Below, piece by piece: positions 1-11,104 of a DNA stretch of 27,497 nucleotides. How positions within the stretch are numbered: the stretch's first letter is position 1; every line of letters begins with the position of its first letter. Source of the DNA: Leucocoprinus leucothites (lineage: Eukaryota > Basidiomycota > Agaricomycetes > Agaricales > Agaricaceae); NCBI GenBank assembly GCA_013368445.1, contig JAACJO010000080.1:1-27497 (forward strand), given 5' to 3'. A program made the position numbers and the translations under genes. The notes under the pieces are model-generated. The model worked only from the letters and a program-made list of their open reading frames with translations, did not search any database and was not told the DNA's origin.

Positions 1-227
1 CGTAACTCAAATCGATTCCGTGAGTTACATGGTTTAAGTTCGAATGGTTCGAACTAATAGAGATACTCCGTGCCCTCTAGGTTTACATCCACGCATATGG
101 TCATAGTTACACCATTCGTGTCCTATTTCTTTCTGAATTTAAAATTTTAAAGCCTCTGTTTTAAAGGTGATAACCTCTGGTTTTTCACCCACCCCACCCA
201 CTCATTGGTTTCCTTAACCAAACTGTT

Positions 228-3200
228 ATGTCACTTTTCGTCGATTTGAAGCTTGCAAAATCTGACTGCGCATGGAAGGCTATGCTGCTGTTCAAAGCAG
301 CGTCCATGCAGCTGACTCAATTGCGCACTTATGTCTTGTGCGAATGCGGCTGTCAGCACTCGTCACTATTTGCCTAAACATATCAGTATGTACCTCGTTT
401 GGTTGAGCTGTACGTACTGAACCTCTGCTAGCCTCCTGACCTGCCTTCGCTCAGGTATGCTATGCATTTGTTGCTTTTCCTTATTAATCGCTATGTTATT
501 AATCTTTTTAGGGTACGGGTAATGTTTCCCAAACGCGACCGTACGGTATTCGTCTGAAGGCCAGCATTCGTTCCTGGGAGTCTCGGTGCGGGAGTTCTTC
601 GCTCTATGGGTGAAGGGAGAGGAAGTGCTTCAGCTTTCTCCGAACGACACATCCGGAAAAAACGCCAGCAACAAGACGGCCTCGCCGACAGCCTCCAATT
701 CGATCCTGGATCAGAGGTAAGACATACCATCTTGCATTAAGTCATATCTGACTCGGAGCAAGATCCACAGACGGCAGCAGAGAAGCATCGACACTCGGCT
801 TCCAAAAACAAAAGACGCAGGAAGGCTGAGGATACTTCTCGCCCAGCTGCCCGATAACGACCGCCTGCTAAAGCAAAGGAGCTCTAAGAGTATTCAAGTT
901 CGTTTTGATACTGAAACTCGCTACTGGATAACTTCACTCGTACGAGCCACTGCGATGAGTATGTCGGAGTCATCTTAATACTGCCTTACTTACCGTTTTA
1001 TAGGATCCGAACTAGCTTGTAACTGCAGGCCTCGTGGTCGACGTGACAATTGACGCACCAGCATCACTCGGAATCAAAGAATCGTTATCGCTGCTTTCCT
1101 TGCGCGCCTATCCGTCAAGAAATTCCATTACCTGGAGGATTTCTCGATGTCTCTGCTTCTCCCCAGGGTAAAGGCAGCGCAGGATATCAAGCGCATTTTG
1201 AACTCTAGTGAAGCTGTACTGTCACTGGAATCGATCAAATTGTGAGTTAAATTCGTTTTTCCTTCGCGTTGTCTACTAAATAGGACGTCATGTCTAGTCA
1301 GTATTTCACAGGGAAGAAGATATGGGCAAGGTTGTATACGTTGGTCTGTTACGCGGAAAGGGATATTGTGATCTCTCAGGAGATGGAGATGGTGGCAACG
1401 AAGAGAGTGCTTCAGCTGAAGACAGCGCTAGTGTTGACGAGATGCACAATCTGACGTTTGATGGCTGATGAAACGGCTGGTGCGTTCGTAATAGCTACCA
1501 TGCTATTGGTTTTAATCGCGGCATACTAGACAATAACAAGACTTATGAAGATTTCTTAAACCATTCGCCTTTGAAGAACCAGCGCGAAACTTCAACTCTG
1601 GTAACATGAACTTGAAGATCTTCCGTTGGTGAAGAATATATTGGGCAGCATTCGCTCGTACGTAGTAATGTGTCTATTATTTTATCAGACTCAGCGCCCT
1701 TGATAGATCCGATGGATTGTTGATTTTACGCTACGATAAACATATACTACGCATTGCTTCGCGTAACATTTCATGTGAACTTGGCAAGAAACCTGGGTAT
1801 GTAGTCGCGCTTTTCCTTATGATGCTGGATTCTCACTTTTAATCCAGTGGCCTGCAAGATTCTGTTGGACCGACCTTCACCAGGCTGCCGGTGCAATTCA
1901 GACGAAGTTGGAGGCTGTCGAAAAAGAGTCGACTCACAGGTATCTTATAAGGAGCTCTATACAGCATGAACAGAGCAAGGCATCATTCACTTTCTCTTCA
2001 AGCTCTCGAACATGCGGGTTATAGGGATTGTATCGGATGACGACAAGTATACACTGCGAGTTTCCGAGATACTTTCCGTGTCGGGCCTCACGGTGTCATG
2101 CCGTTCATTTCAACTCTTTATCGGGCGCACTGCATCTCAACTCCTTGCAGGTAACCAGCTGGATCAAGAATGAGGTGGAGAACTGTCTTCGCCGCATTGA
2201 TGCATACGCTTACTGTTCCTGACTCTGGTTAACGACTTCCGCGAGTTGGAGGACAGAGTGAAGTGGGATGTACCTGGTGTTTGTCATCTTCGGCGTTCTA
2301 CCAACACCCACCCCGACCTTTTTCCAGTAAGTTTATGCCCGAATTCCTCATTAATCTTCGGTTACAAGATCATCAGGTTCAACAATATCATATTTGGTTT
2401 TCGAGTGCCGCTGAATCACCGCTTGCCTGAGTCCATCATTCAGGACCTCCACATGACTTCGGAAGTGCAACGAGCACTCGAAGATTGATCCCACCAAGTT
2501 ATGCTATGGCGAGCTCGGGATTCACGGATTCCTGACCTTGTAGCTGATTATCTCGATGCATGCCAGCAGCGAAGCTACCTACTACGACGAGGTCAAGGGA
2601 TTGTTTCGCGTTTGCATGGATCTTTCATACGCAATAGAAGTCAGCTATTGTAAGCTGTCCCAGCTAAACTATGAACATGATCTAACCTACATGCTTCTAG
2701 ATAGATGCTCAGACAAAAGGGAAGGGCCGCCGCAAGTATGAACGAGAAGCTCTACAGTCAAGGATAGGACAGGTGTCGTGCATTTTTCAACCGAGGTAAC
2801 AGTAATTACTTACAAATTGAACTCAGCTCTCTGACATTGAGGAATTAGAGCAGGTCAGTGACCTATTGCTATCGTTTGCCGCCTGCTGACTCATGTCAGA
2901 TGAAGCTACTCGCAACGTATTCGAACGTAAGTAATATTCAATCTCAGTAGTTGAACTGTCATTAATTCTCTTGAAAGACAAAGACAAGCAACGGAGGTCG
3001 AACGCCAATGCCAATAGCAGTAATTGCAGGGCTGATCCTCCTCCAGCACGACGAACGCTTCCACATTTTACGAATAGCTCCTCATCCACTGGCGAGTGCA
3101 GGCTCCAATACTTCCAGCTCGAGTGACGGTGGTTCGGCTGGTGCCTCAACTAGTTCCCCAACTGGTGCTCTACTGGACCGGCTCAGCTCCATCTGCGACC

Positions 3201-3548
3201 TCAACCCCGTGTAAAGGTAAAAAATCTCTCTACATGTAACACACTCGATGAACTAGCACAACGAGTCGTTACTTACATCAAGCACCCTGATCCGAAAAGC
3301 GGCTTCCTTCTGGAACTTAATGCAGGGTGTTACGAGGGAATTGAAATGGCGCAAGCTATTCTTAGTAAGCTTCCAATCTCTACTTCTCTTGATCTTTATC
3401 TGATGATACTCAGACATATCACCGACAAAAACAGTATCGGGCTCCCAAATTCAGATGCAGTACTCCTAGTGTATACACGGAAGCTTGGTTGGTGACGTGC
3501 GTTTATGTCACTGGTCACTTAAACCGAATACGGAAATCCGAGGTGTAG
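228..3548 (+). pseudogene. Frameshifted copy of the 889-aa Cys-rich/HPD-motif transposon gene
   Basis: This is the counterpart of the gene at 13424-16902, with the same exon order, splice sites and start and stop regions. In the first two exons alone (390 nt in the intact copy), hand alignment gives 21 lost C, 7 lost A and one extra G, with no lost G or T. The resulting frameshifts destroy every long frame. Splice signals such as the donor after exon 1 (at 386) remain. Because the losses are strand-asymmetric and small, the breaks may be sequencing-consensus errors rather than real mutations; the underlying gene could be intact in the organism. Confidence 0.8.
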
Positions 3549-4068
3549 TTTATTCTCGGTCGAGGATAGTGTAATGATTGGATTACAAAACGCGTCGAAT
3601 CTCACCACTATGCTATATTGCTAAATATTTTCATCTGCGCTTATATCTCTTTGTTCCTTGATGTTTCATGCTTTAGTGTCTATGTGACAAGCTGTGTATT
3701 CTAGTGTCAACTAATAGTGTACAGTCCGTTTCCCTTAATACTTTTTTCACCATTATTGCTGTCTATTCTCCTCATAGTACTTTTCTCGCTATTATTACTG
3801 TCTATTCCTCTAATACTTCCCCTCTCTGAGCTATATTACAATTTATTTTACGGATTCAGTCATATATGCCCTATGCTGTTTTCATTTCTGAGGTGTACAG
3901 AAAAAGTTGAAGGGAGGCTTAGCATACATAGGGGCCGTGCCTATGCCTCTGCATTCTGAGTGCCATTTTTGGCATTGTTCTAGAGGATACGAGTGGCGTC
4001 TCCCTGTTTCCAATTTAGTAAGTAGCATTTCATAATGAGATGAAAAATCTGGTCACTTACTCCCCACC

Positions 4069-5088
4069 ATGCCCATGAGCTTATGATGGGATCGAGTCTC
4101 CAATTTCTGCGGCTGTCTGATAAAATCGTTCAAGAGCCCAACACCTCATTGTAAAATACCTAATGTTAGATATTCGCTGTCGAGAGGTCACTTAGGCTTC
4201 TCAATACCGTGATCAAGTCTTACAGCAAATTTCGGACCAATGGATTTTCAGTGGAGGTGGAGTTTTTTTCGGGTGTCGTTCAAGGCCTAATACACCGCTC
4301 AGCATTTTTTGGAAGTCACGGACCAAATGAACGACCTCAAGCGCAGACGGTCCTGGCCAGGTGTGGTGACAAGGGTTATAATCGATATTCAACGCGCTAT
4401 TCATCTTCATGACCTCGGAAACTCATGGGAGTCAGTTGCAGAGGCCATAGGTGTTGCGAGAAAAAACACTGTACCTTCACCTAGCCGAGCTGGCATTTTC
4501 TCCGTCGCCCCACACATACAGAGATCACAGATGAAGGATTAGATGAAGTCGTAGCCGGAATTCTCTTCTACACCCACAGAATGGTGCAGGAATTATTCAC
4601 GGTGCCTTGAAGTCCCTAGAAATTCTTGTACAATCAAACGTGTAAAAGAGAGTCTTAGGCGTGTAGATCCTATTGGTATCATGCTTCGGTGAGTCATTTT
4701 TGCTCAACGTTCCGACACCCAGTTGAATAAACATATTTAGATGGCATGGAGCAATCAAACGCCGTGTATCGTGTTCGAGGTAGCAATGCCCTATGGCATA
4801 TGGATGGAAATGAGAAGCTGAAGCCTTGGGGGTTTTATATACATGGCTGCGTGGATGGACACTCTCGTCTGCTCATCTACCTGCAGTGCCGTGACAATAA
4901 ACGCGCTCTAACAGTAGAGAAGATCTTCATGCGTGGAGTCTCACAATACGGCTGGCCTAGTAGAGTTCGTGGAGATTATGGTACCGAAAATAATGCCATC
5001 GAAGTTAGAATGGTCTTGAAGTGGGAGAGCACCACAAAGCCTACATTCGAGGACGGTATGTGTCTACCTAATCAATACTGTATGTTGT
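4069..5088 (+). pseudogene. 3'-truncated, frameshifted copy of the DDE integrase gene
   Basis: Counterpart of 17435-18480. It covers exon 1, intron 1, exon 2 and the beginning of intron 2 of the integrase gene, then ends. The exon carrying the catalytic glutamate is absent. Exon 1 has several lost bases, and exon 2 has lost a GT within a GTGTGT run and one G within a GGGG run; otherwise exon 2 is identical to the intact copy. Even if the frameshifts are sequencing errors, the truncation leaves no complete DDE triad, so this copy cannot encode a working enzyme as assembled. Confidence 0.85.
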
Positions 5089-5093
5089 ATGGC

Positions 5094-5116
5094 GAAATAC
5101 TGTGTAAAAAATAAAA
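5094..5116 (+). repeat. Left terminal inverted repeat (23 bp)
   Basis: Begins GAAATACTGTGTA and continues into an A-rich run; it is the exact reverse complement of 19463-19485. Outside it both ends show TATGG followed by one (left) or two (right) unmatched bases, so the full repeat may be 28-30 bp with a small gap. Confidence 0.8.
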
Positions 5117-5157
5117 TGCAACACGTTTGCCCTTTTTCAGCAAGTTGCACATCAAAA

Positions 5158-5238
5158 ATTTGACATCTACATAAAATTGCACACCTTTCTGTCACAAGTT
5201 TGACAAGTTCCAAATTTGACACCTTCTGTATTTTGACA
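5158..5238 (+). repeat. Left subterminal motif array NTTTGACA x4
   Basis: Matches at 5158-5165 (ATTTGACA), 5198-5205 (GTTTGACA), 5214-5221 (ATTTGACA) and 5231-5238 (TTTTGACA), all in the same direction. A further TTGACG lies near 5294. Subterminal clusters of short repeats in DNA transposons commonly bind the transposase; that role is inferred here. The mirrored array at the right end makes chance unlikely. Confidence 0.7.
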
Positions 5239-7763
5239 TCTCGTGAATAAAAATTTCGCATCTTGCTTCTCTGACCACTCGAATTCTCACAAGTTGACGA
5301 ATTTTCGCAAGTTAATTTAGTGCCGCACGGCCATCATTAGTTCTGCTGGCTAAGCGGCATGTCCTCGATGCCGGTTGACTGCCGAGGATGAACTCCGGTG
5401 CTAGCTGCTACTCATCGGGTTAACCTCCGGGGATCTGATGGACCCGCTTCTAAATATGATCAAAAAACCTTTTTGTAGACAAGTAGTAGTGAGTACTTCA
5501 ATAACTCCATAGGAGAATCGCTATATTGAAGATACTTGAGAGATAATGCTCTGGCTGATAGATCAAACAAAGAAGGTGGTAATGGTCAGATAAAAGTATT
5601 AAGCTTGAGCTGGAACAACAACTCAACATGAACACAACGGTATTAAGCGTTGTGAGCTCGAACCGAACTTCATTACCAATGCTGCTAGAAAATATGTTCC
5701 CCAAGTTAGTGAGTCTTGCCTTCTCCGTTTAACAAACGTTGTATGGCCCAAAGCGCATGGTAAGGTCACTATACCTGAAAAAATGGGCCTTGGGGCTTTG
5801 AGTTTTAGTGGGTAGCCAAATATTTGGCGTTAGACTCCCATACGCCTATTGGGGGGCGCATTTCCCCAAGGGCAGAGACATGGAATCAAACTAAACTAAT
5901 ACTCACGCGTAAGCCGACTGAATAAGCCGACTCTCCGCCAAGTGGATTTGACGAAGGCTGATTGTCATTCGTGACTCCCCAGCCTCAGAGCCAACTTCAA
6001 GTGGTATGTGGCACCTATAATGCCTCCTTCGCGATGCTTCCCAACACGAAACAGACCCAACATCCTCCTCCAAGCATGCCCTAACCTTGTCCACAATGTA
6101 TCTTCTGTCGTTCTAGCCTACAAAGTCTTCTGCTCTCCAGAAAGACAATGCGATCGGATTGTCCAGGTCTCTAGACTTTGGACGTTCGCTAACCTTCTGT
6201 AAAAATGTATTCCATGCACTCTCGCTGATTCTCGCCGCCAAGCAAGCCTCTTTGATCAGCATCATTTCTGTCTTCTCTGACTCTTTCTCCTCTGCTTTTT
6301 AAATTCGCTAACTTGATCCGTTGAACTCCAACTCGTCTCTGCCTTTATTTTTTTGAACAAACCTCATACACCCCACTCAATAATTCATACACGCTTTGCC
6401 CACTCACTCGCACATCGGGCTCCCTCCGCTGCCCGCCCCGAGCGTGGTGGCGGCCTTAAAACCCCCTCTCATCCCAATCATCTTCCAGGTCGCCTTCCAT
6501 CAGATCTCCTTCTACTCAAATCAATATACCTTCTACTTCAATTTCTTCTCTCTCGAGCAGCCCCCTTCTCTCGGGATTAGAAAGACGCACCATCTGTAGG
6601 CCCCGACTTCCACTGTATTCCTTAGAAGTATGCCAATGCTCGTAAATTAGATACTTACCGATATGTATATGAGGGACTGTATGTAAGCTACTTCCGAATG
6701 CACGTTGAGTTCATAGTATCCATCGTGTCCCCTAACGCCGACATTCCACCACCACCCTGAGACAACTCAAAGAAACAACTGACCATAGGGCGAGTCGGCC
6801 AGTTGAATATATCATGATATTTTTGTCATTGGGTTGGACCAGCTAACGCTCACAGATCATGTCATTAAGACACTCAGCGGGATCTGGCGTCCCTAAGATA
6901 GTATCCCCTCTGCTGTCCTTGGCAGCCCTCAAGAACACCTCTCCAACAGTTTCCCTCCCATCCTCGTTGCCATCTAGCTGCAGGAATGACGTCTGTACCA
7001 TTGTACTCATCAAGGGCTTTGTACATAGAGTTGCTCTTTGTGATGGAACTCGAGAAAGAGTACCTCCAACGGAGGATTTGTGGCCCCAAGACTGCCAGCG
7101 TTCCTTTGTCCTCGGACCTTACCTCAACCATCTGCATTACCGAACATCCGCCGGCAAGATGCCCCATTGAGCATGGACAAGAAACAACTCTGAGCGCCCA
7201 AGCGACACTCGTCTCCAAGAGATATGTCGCTTTCCCCGATATCTACCCTAGTTTCACCTCTCCTCTGCACTCGCCAAGGTTTCTTCGTTGCACTCATCCT
7301 CACGTCAAAACTCACGTGGAATAATACTTCTCAAACTGTGCCCGAGCCAAGGCTTCTAGTCTTCCAGCCAGGGAAACCAATCGCTTTGAGCGTGCTCTTG
7401 GTGAAGCCCTCGACCGCTCTCTCGCCCATTAGATTCCGCTAGTTACCCCTTTTCAGGTGTGATGGGATCCCTATCAAATCCTTCATCTCAGTCGCCAAGT
7501 TTGCTATCGACTGGATCTCCTTCACCTACTCAAACCGGATTCCACCATTGCCAGACATCACAGCTGGGGAGGGAGGGAGTCATAAGAGAGAGAAAGCACG
7601 TGAATATTAAACTAATGGGTTCGGTGATACTACTTCGAGTCCTGTCTCCTGTTATGTACTTTGAATAAGAATAGTGTCTTTGCGTGCAAGATTATAGAAG
7701 TGGTATTAAGATAGTATGATGACGGGGTATGAATATGAAGGGGTATATCGTGAAGTCCTCTAC
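5239..7763. other. Gene-poor left arm of the element
   Basis: No recognisable gene in 2.5 kb. The first 200 bp hold GC-rich sequence with short inverted repeats (about 5330-5450), including GCGGCATGT, which also occurs, inverted, near the right end. About 6230-6600 is pyrimidine-rich. Between 6850 and 7680 several overlapping frames on both strands stay open for 60-115 codons. One plus-strand stretch after a possible TTTTCAG acceptor near 7456 reads like protein (CDGIPIKSFISVAKFAIDW), so a decayed gene may sit there, but I could not join exons or name a family. Confidence 0.5.
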
Positions 7764-10700
7764 TTAATTTGTTACGCCGAGATCGTCCTTTCGAATCCGC
7801 TTTAGAACCTTATATTTATGTCCTCCACGAACTGCGCCCAGGCCACAAGTATCCCCAAACTCATTCACCCAGTGTCGACTCCCGAAATCTGAACCGCGCA
7901 TGACATAGACGAAGCACCCCTTTTTAGTCGGGGGAACCCAGGACACCAAACCGTGGGGTATCACCCCGGTCTGGCCCTGCGCTCCGGGCGACGATGGTTG
8001 AAAGTATATTCTGACCATGTTGTCTGAAACCCCCTTGAATACTCCAGTCTTACCGTGCCACGGGGCGGCATCGAGGCGAAGAGGATTCTCCGTGACCTTC
8101 AACATCAGGCTCGAGTTTTTTGGAAGGATATCAGATATCCGTAGGAGCCAGTGGTCGTGCGCTACAGTTCTGAGCAGCCATTGATTGTGATTGAGATGAC
8201 ACTTACGGATGACCCCTCCTATGTTTACTGGTGCTGGCTCTGCTTGCTGAGTGGCTGGAGCCCAGACTCCGTCGGTCTCGGTGTTGATCGGCTCAGGAGT
8301 CCTCCCTCTAGCTGTCGAACCTGAGGCCTCAGGCCTCAGCACCCGCCGCTCCAGTTCGGATTTCACGTGCTCGGTGGGCACAAGCTCGAAGTCTGACTCC
8401 TCAGTAACCTCGTATAATCTCTCGTCATTGTCCCTGTATTCAACTTAGACTCACATCGATCACAATGAACTGAGCGTGCTTACAGGAAGAAATATAAACC
8501 TTTGAGATGACGCTGGACAAGCTGGTTTCGATTGACAAGCACACCTTCAACTTCCACGTGTGCTATCCACTGAGTGCTAACGGTCCTGATGATGCCTTGG
8601 TATGCCCTGAACGGTTCGCTCTTGAACATAACGCGCATTTTAAGAAATTTGTCGCGTTTCTGATTCTCGCTGCGAACAATAATGTCTTCAAACATTTTAT
8701 GAATTCTGCGGGCTTTCTCATTCGCATGGGAAGCGCTCTGTCCTTCTGGTTGAGGAGCCGCTTCCTGAGGCTTCACGAAGACGCGATCGTCTTCTGCAAA
8801 CTCTACATCATTTATCGAGGCAAAGACCTCGGAGACCTACTCTTCATATATAAGTAACCGAACCGGGGAATGGCCACAACACGTACCTGTCGCATTCGAA
8901 CAGAGATAGCGACCGTATGAGCCTCGTCGTTCACAGCGGTCACAAAGCCTTGGGCACCCGCATGCTCACCGGACCTGACGCGGACGTGATCACCTATCTG
9001 AAAGTGCCGTCGGAGCGAGGATTTTGCCACCTCAATGATTTCATTAGAGGCCGTAACGGTGACCCGTGCGTAGGTCAAGAAGACCTGCTCTACGAATCCC
9101 ACCATTCCTCGATAGTCTCCTTCAGTCAGCTTTACCTGGTCGCCTCTCTTCAGGTCCTCAAGCTCTGCCGTCTCCAGCGCCAGACTCTTAGCTAAATCAG
9201 GAATCGAGGGGCAATCCATGAATTCCATGATTTCTTCGCGAGAAAGATGGACAGCACGTGGGCGGTATGAGCCATGGACCAATTCTGCCAACAGATAGCC
9301 ACCAGCGTCGAATTTCATAAAACCCTTTTGATTCTCGTCTTGATTCTCGATCTCCTGGTCTTCGTCTTCATCCTCCGCGTCCTTTTCTTCTTCTCCTCGC
9401 GCTCCCTCTTGAGCTTGCTCTCCTACTGATGTACTCCCTTCTTCCACTCGTGCTCCACTTTCCTCTTCTCGCTGTCGCTCTTCTCTTTGATCTCTAAGTC
9501 GTGCTCGTCCTTCTTCTCCATCCGCATGTATCCGTCCTTCTCCTTCCTGTCCTCCTTCTTTTGAGGGGCCCTCCTCTCCACGTTCTATAGCCGTATGCTG
9601 AAACGGATATTCAACTGGGATCTTCCTCCACCTTCTGGGGACTTTGAATCTTGAATTGTAGCATTCAATCTCATCAGTGTCGGCACTCCGCTTTACTGTC
9701 AGAAAAGAGTCTCCATATATAGCGCGGCATCGGTCAGGGTTGAGCCGTGCAGCAGGAGCACGTTCTGAGCGAGCCTGCCCGCGTTTTCGTTTGCGCGTGG
9801 AATAAGGAAGTCTCGCGAGGAGCACGGCGACCACACTAAACCTCTGCGAGTCGACTTGATTGACTTCAAGGACGTAGGCAGGGTCGTCCTTATACGGAGC
9901 GGATGATAAGCGGATCCAGGTATTGCTCTTTGGAACCTCCACAGGCTTTTCACGTTCTATCAAGTATTGCTTGGCGGTTTCAACATAAACGTAGCGGATC
10001 TTTTGCGTATTGAGCCCGCTGCATACGAATGTCGCGTCCTCAATCTTCTTGACTTGAACAAAAACTCGGCCAGGTAGGGAAGACCGATAGAAGGCGGCAT
10101 GTGGAGGTTCGTGCAAACCGCAGAAACCGGATTCAATTCGTCTCAGGATTCGGTCCACAGTTTTTTGTTCCTTTCCTACCTGGAATACCGTCAGATTGTA
10201 TCCGCAGATATAAAACATAATGATATTTACTTGGACCGGAACCTCCCAGAGCGGGCAATCCCAACGTACATTAGCCTCGGCGTCGTCCTTAGCGTCTTCC
10301 TCAGTGTCGGCCTTAGCGTCTTCCCCAGCGTCGGCTTGAACGTCTTTATACACATGCCTCCTCATTATCCCTTCAATCACTGGGTTGTCTTCGTCTTCAT
10401 TTCGGTTCAACCGGGGAGCAGGATGCACGAGGTTCTCTTGAGCCTCAGAGTTGTCGATAAAGTTGGCTGGAACAATTCATGAATGCCTTGAATACACGTA
10501 TTTTATTATTTCTAAGAAGTCTACCTTGATCGGCCTCTGTCTCGTCTTCGCTCTCTTCCTCGTCATTGACCTGTGCCTCTATATCCAAGAAGGCATGCAC
10601 GGCGTCCGTTCGAACCTTCTTTCTTGCCCTTGAATGGTGCGGCTGTTTAGGAGTACTCTTCCGCGCTTGGGGTGCCGTCTGAACCTCCTAGAAGGCATAG

Positions 10701-11104
10701 TTAACTCAAGTAGATGTAGTACAATCATATCTACCTCGGTATTCCCGCTGAATCCTACCGACATTGGATTTGGCTCGTCGGGGTCGTATACCCAAGTAAT
10801 TTCGTGAGATTCTTTGAGCGTGCCGTCGGCGTTGACCGCCTCACCGTCCTGTATATTCTTTTTGTCAATACGTTGGTCATCTGGTAGCGTTTTGGTGGTA
10901 CAAACTAAAGGGTGGTTCTACAACGGAAGATGAGATTCAGCCGTCATTCATGTATGGTGAACATACCGTTGACGCTGTTACGGGCGCCGCTGGTATCGGT
11001 GTGGATTCATCTGGGTCGTAAACCCACTCGATCTCGTGTGCGTCCTTGAGTGTACCGTCAGCATTGACAGCCTCACCTTCCTGCACTTCGGCTGTCAATG
11101 GCAT
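7764..11104 (-). CDS. SPT5-like transcription elongation factor (NGN + KOW domains), element-borne
   Basis: Seven exons (minus): 11104-10967, 10917-10735, 10687-10525, 10466-10231, 10179-8887, 8836-8484, 8433-7764, giving 1011 aa, about the usual size of eukaryotic SPT5. The ATG directly follows an in-frame TGA. An acidic N-terminus (about 1-230) holds a 25-residue motif twice. An NGN domain starts at LWEVPVQVGKEQKT (234-247, formed only when a 51-nt in-frame intron is removed) and ends near 323. A KOW1-like region begins at TWIRLSSAPYKDDPAYVLEV. An E/R-rich charged stretch covers 440-525. Two KOW units follow at about 584-670, with a last KOW-like unit near 965-1005. In SPT5, NGN binds SPT4 and RNA polymerase II, and KOW domains contact nucleic acid and polymerase; nuclear action is inferred. 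It lies inside the TIRs and diverges strongly from a housekeeping copy. The junction of exons 6 and 7 has an alternative splice choice (donor 8499, acceptor near 8443) that is also in frame. Confidence 0.85.
10735..11104 (-). repeat. Duplicated exon motif in the SPT5-like N-terminus
   Basis: Exons 1 and 2 encode EGEAVNADGTLKDAHEIEW and DGEAVNADGTLKESHEITW, each followed by VYDPDE: 21 of 25 residues are identical, at about residues 9-33 and 70-94. The DNA copies differ at many third positions, so this is an old exon duplication kept under protein-level constraint, not an assembly repeat. Function of the motif is unknown. Confidence 0.85.

Larger units (their letters stand above)
1..5088 (+). 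repeat. Direct-repeat copy A of the transposon core (truncated, indel-rich)
   Basis: This segment aligns collinearly with 13166-18480 and in the same orientation. Base substitutions are few; nearly all differences are single-base losses in this copy. It begins at the window edge, so its true left end is not visible. Identity stops at 5088, inside the counterpart of intron 2 of the integrase gene, and the next bases lead straight into an inverted repeat at 5094. Density of losses is high up to about 4650 and falls close to zero over the last ~430 bp, where only two small differences remain. Frames are broken everywhere, so no intact gene is called here. Confidence 0.95.

Noticed and set aside
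1..5088. Repeat-induced point mutation as the cause of decay in copy A
   Set aside because: That process makes C-to-T transitions; the differences here are single-base deletions.
6353..7442. Several overlapping 60-115-codon open frames on both strands
   Set aside because: No start context, splice partners or recognisable domains; overlapping open frames in GC-balanced DNA are expected.
8180..8216. GTAAGT...CTCAG candidate intron in the last SPT5-like exon
   Set aside because: Only 37 nt, and splicing it leads to an early stop. A 45-nt variant ending at TGTAG would stay in frame and is possible but unproven, so the exon is left whole.
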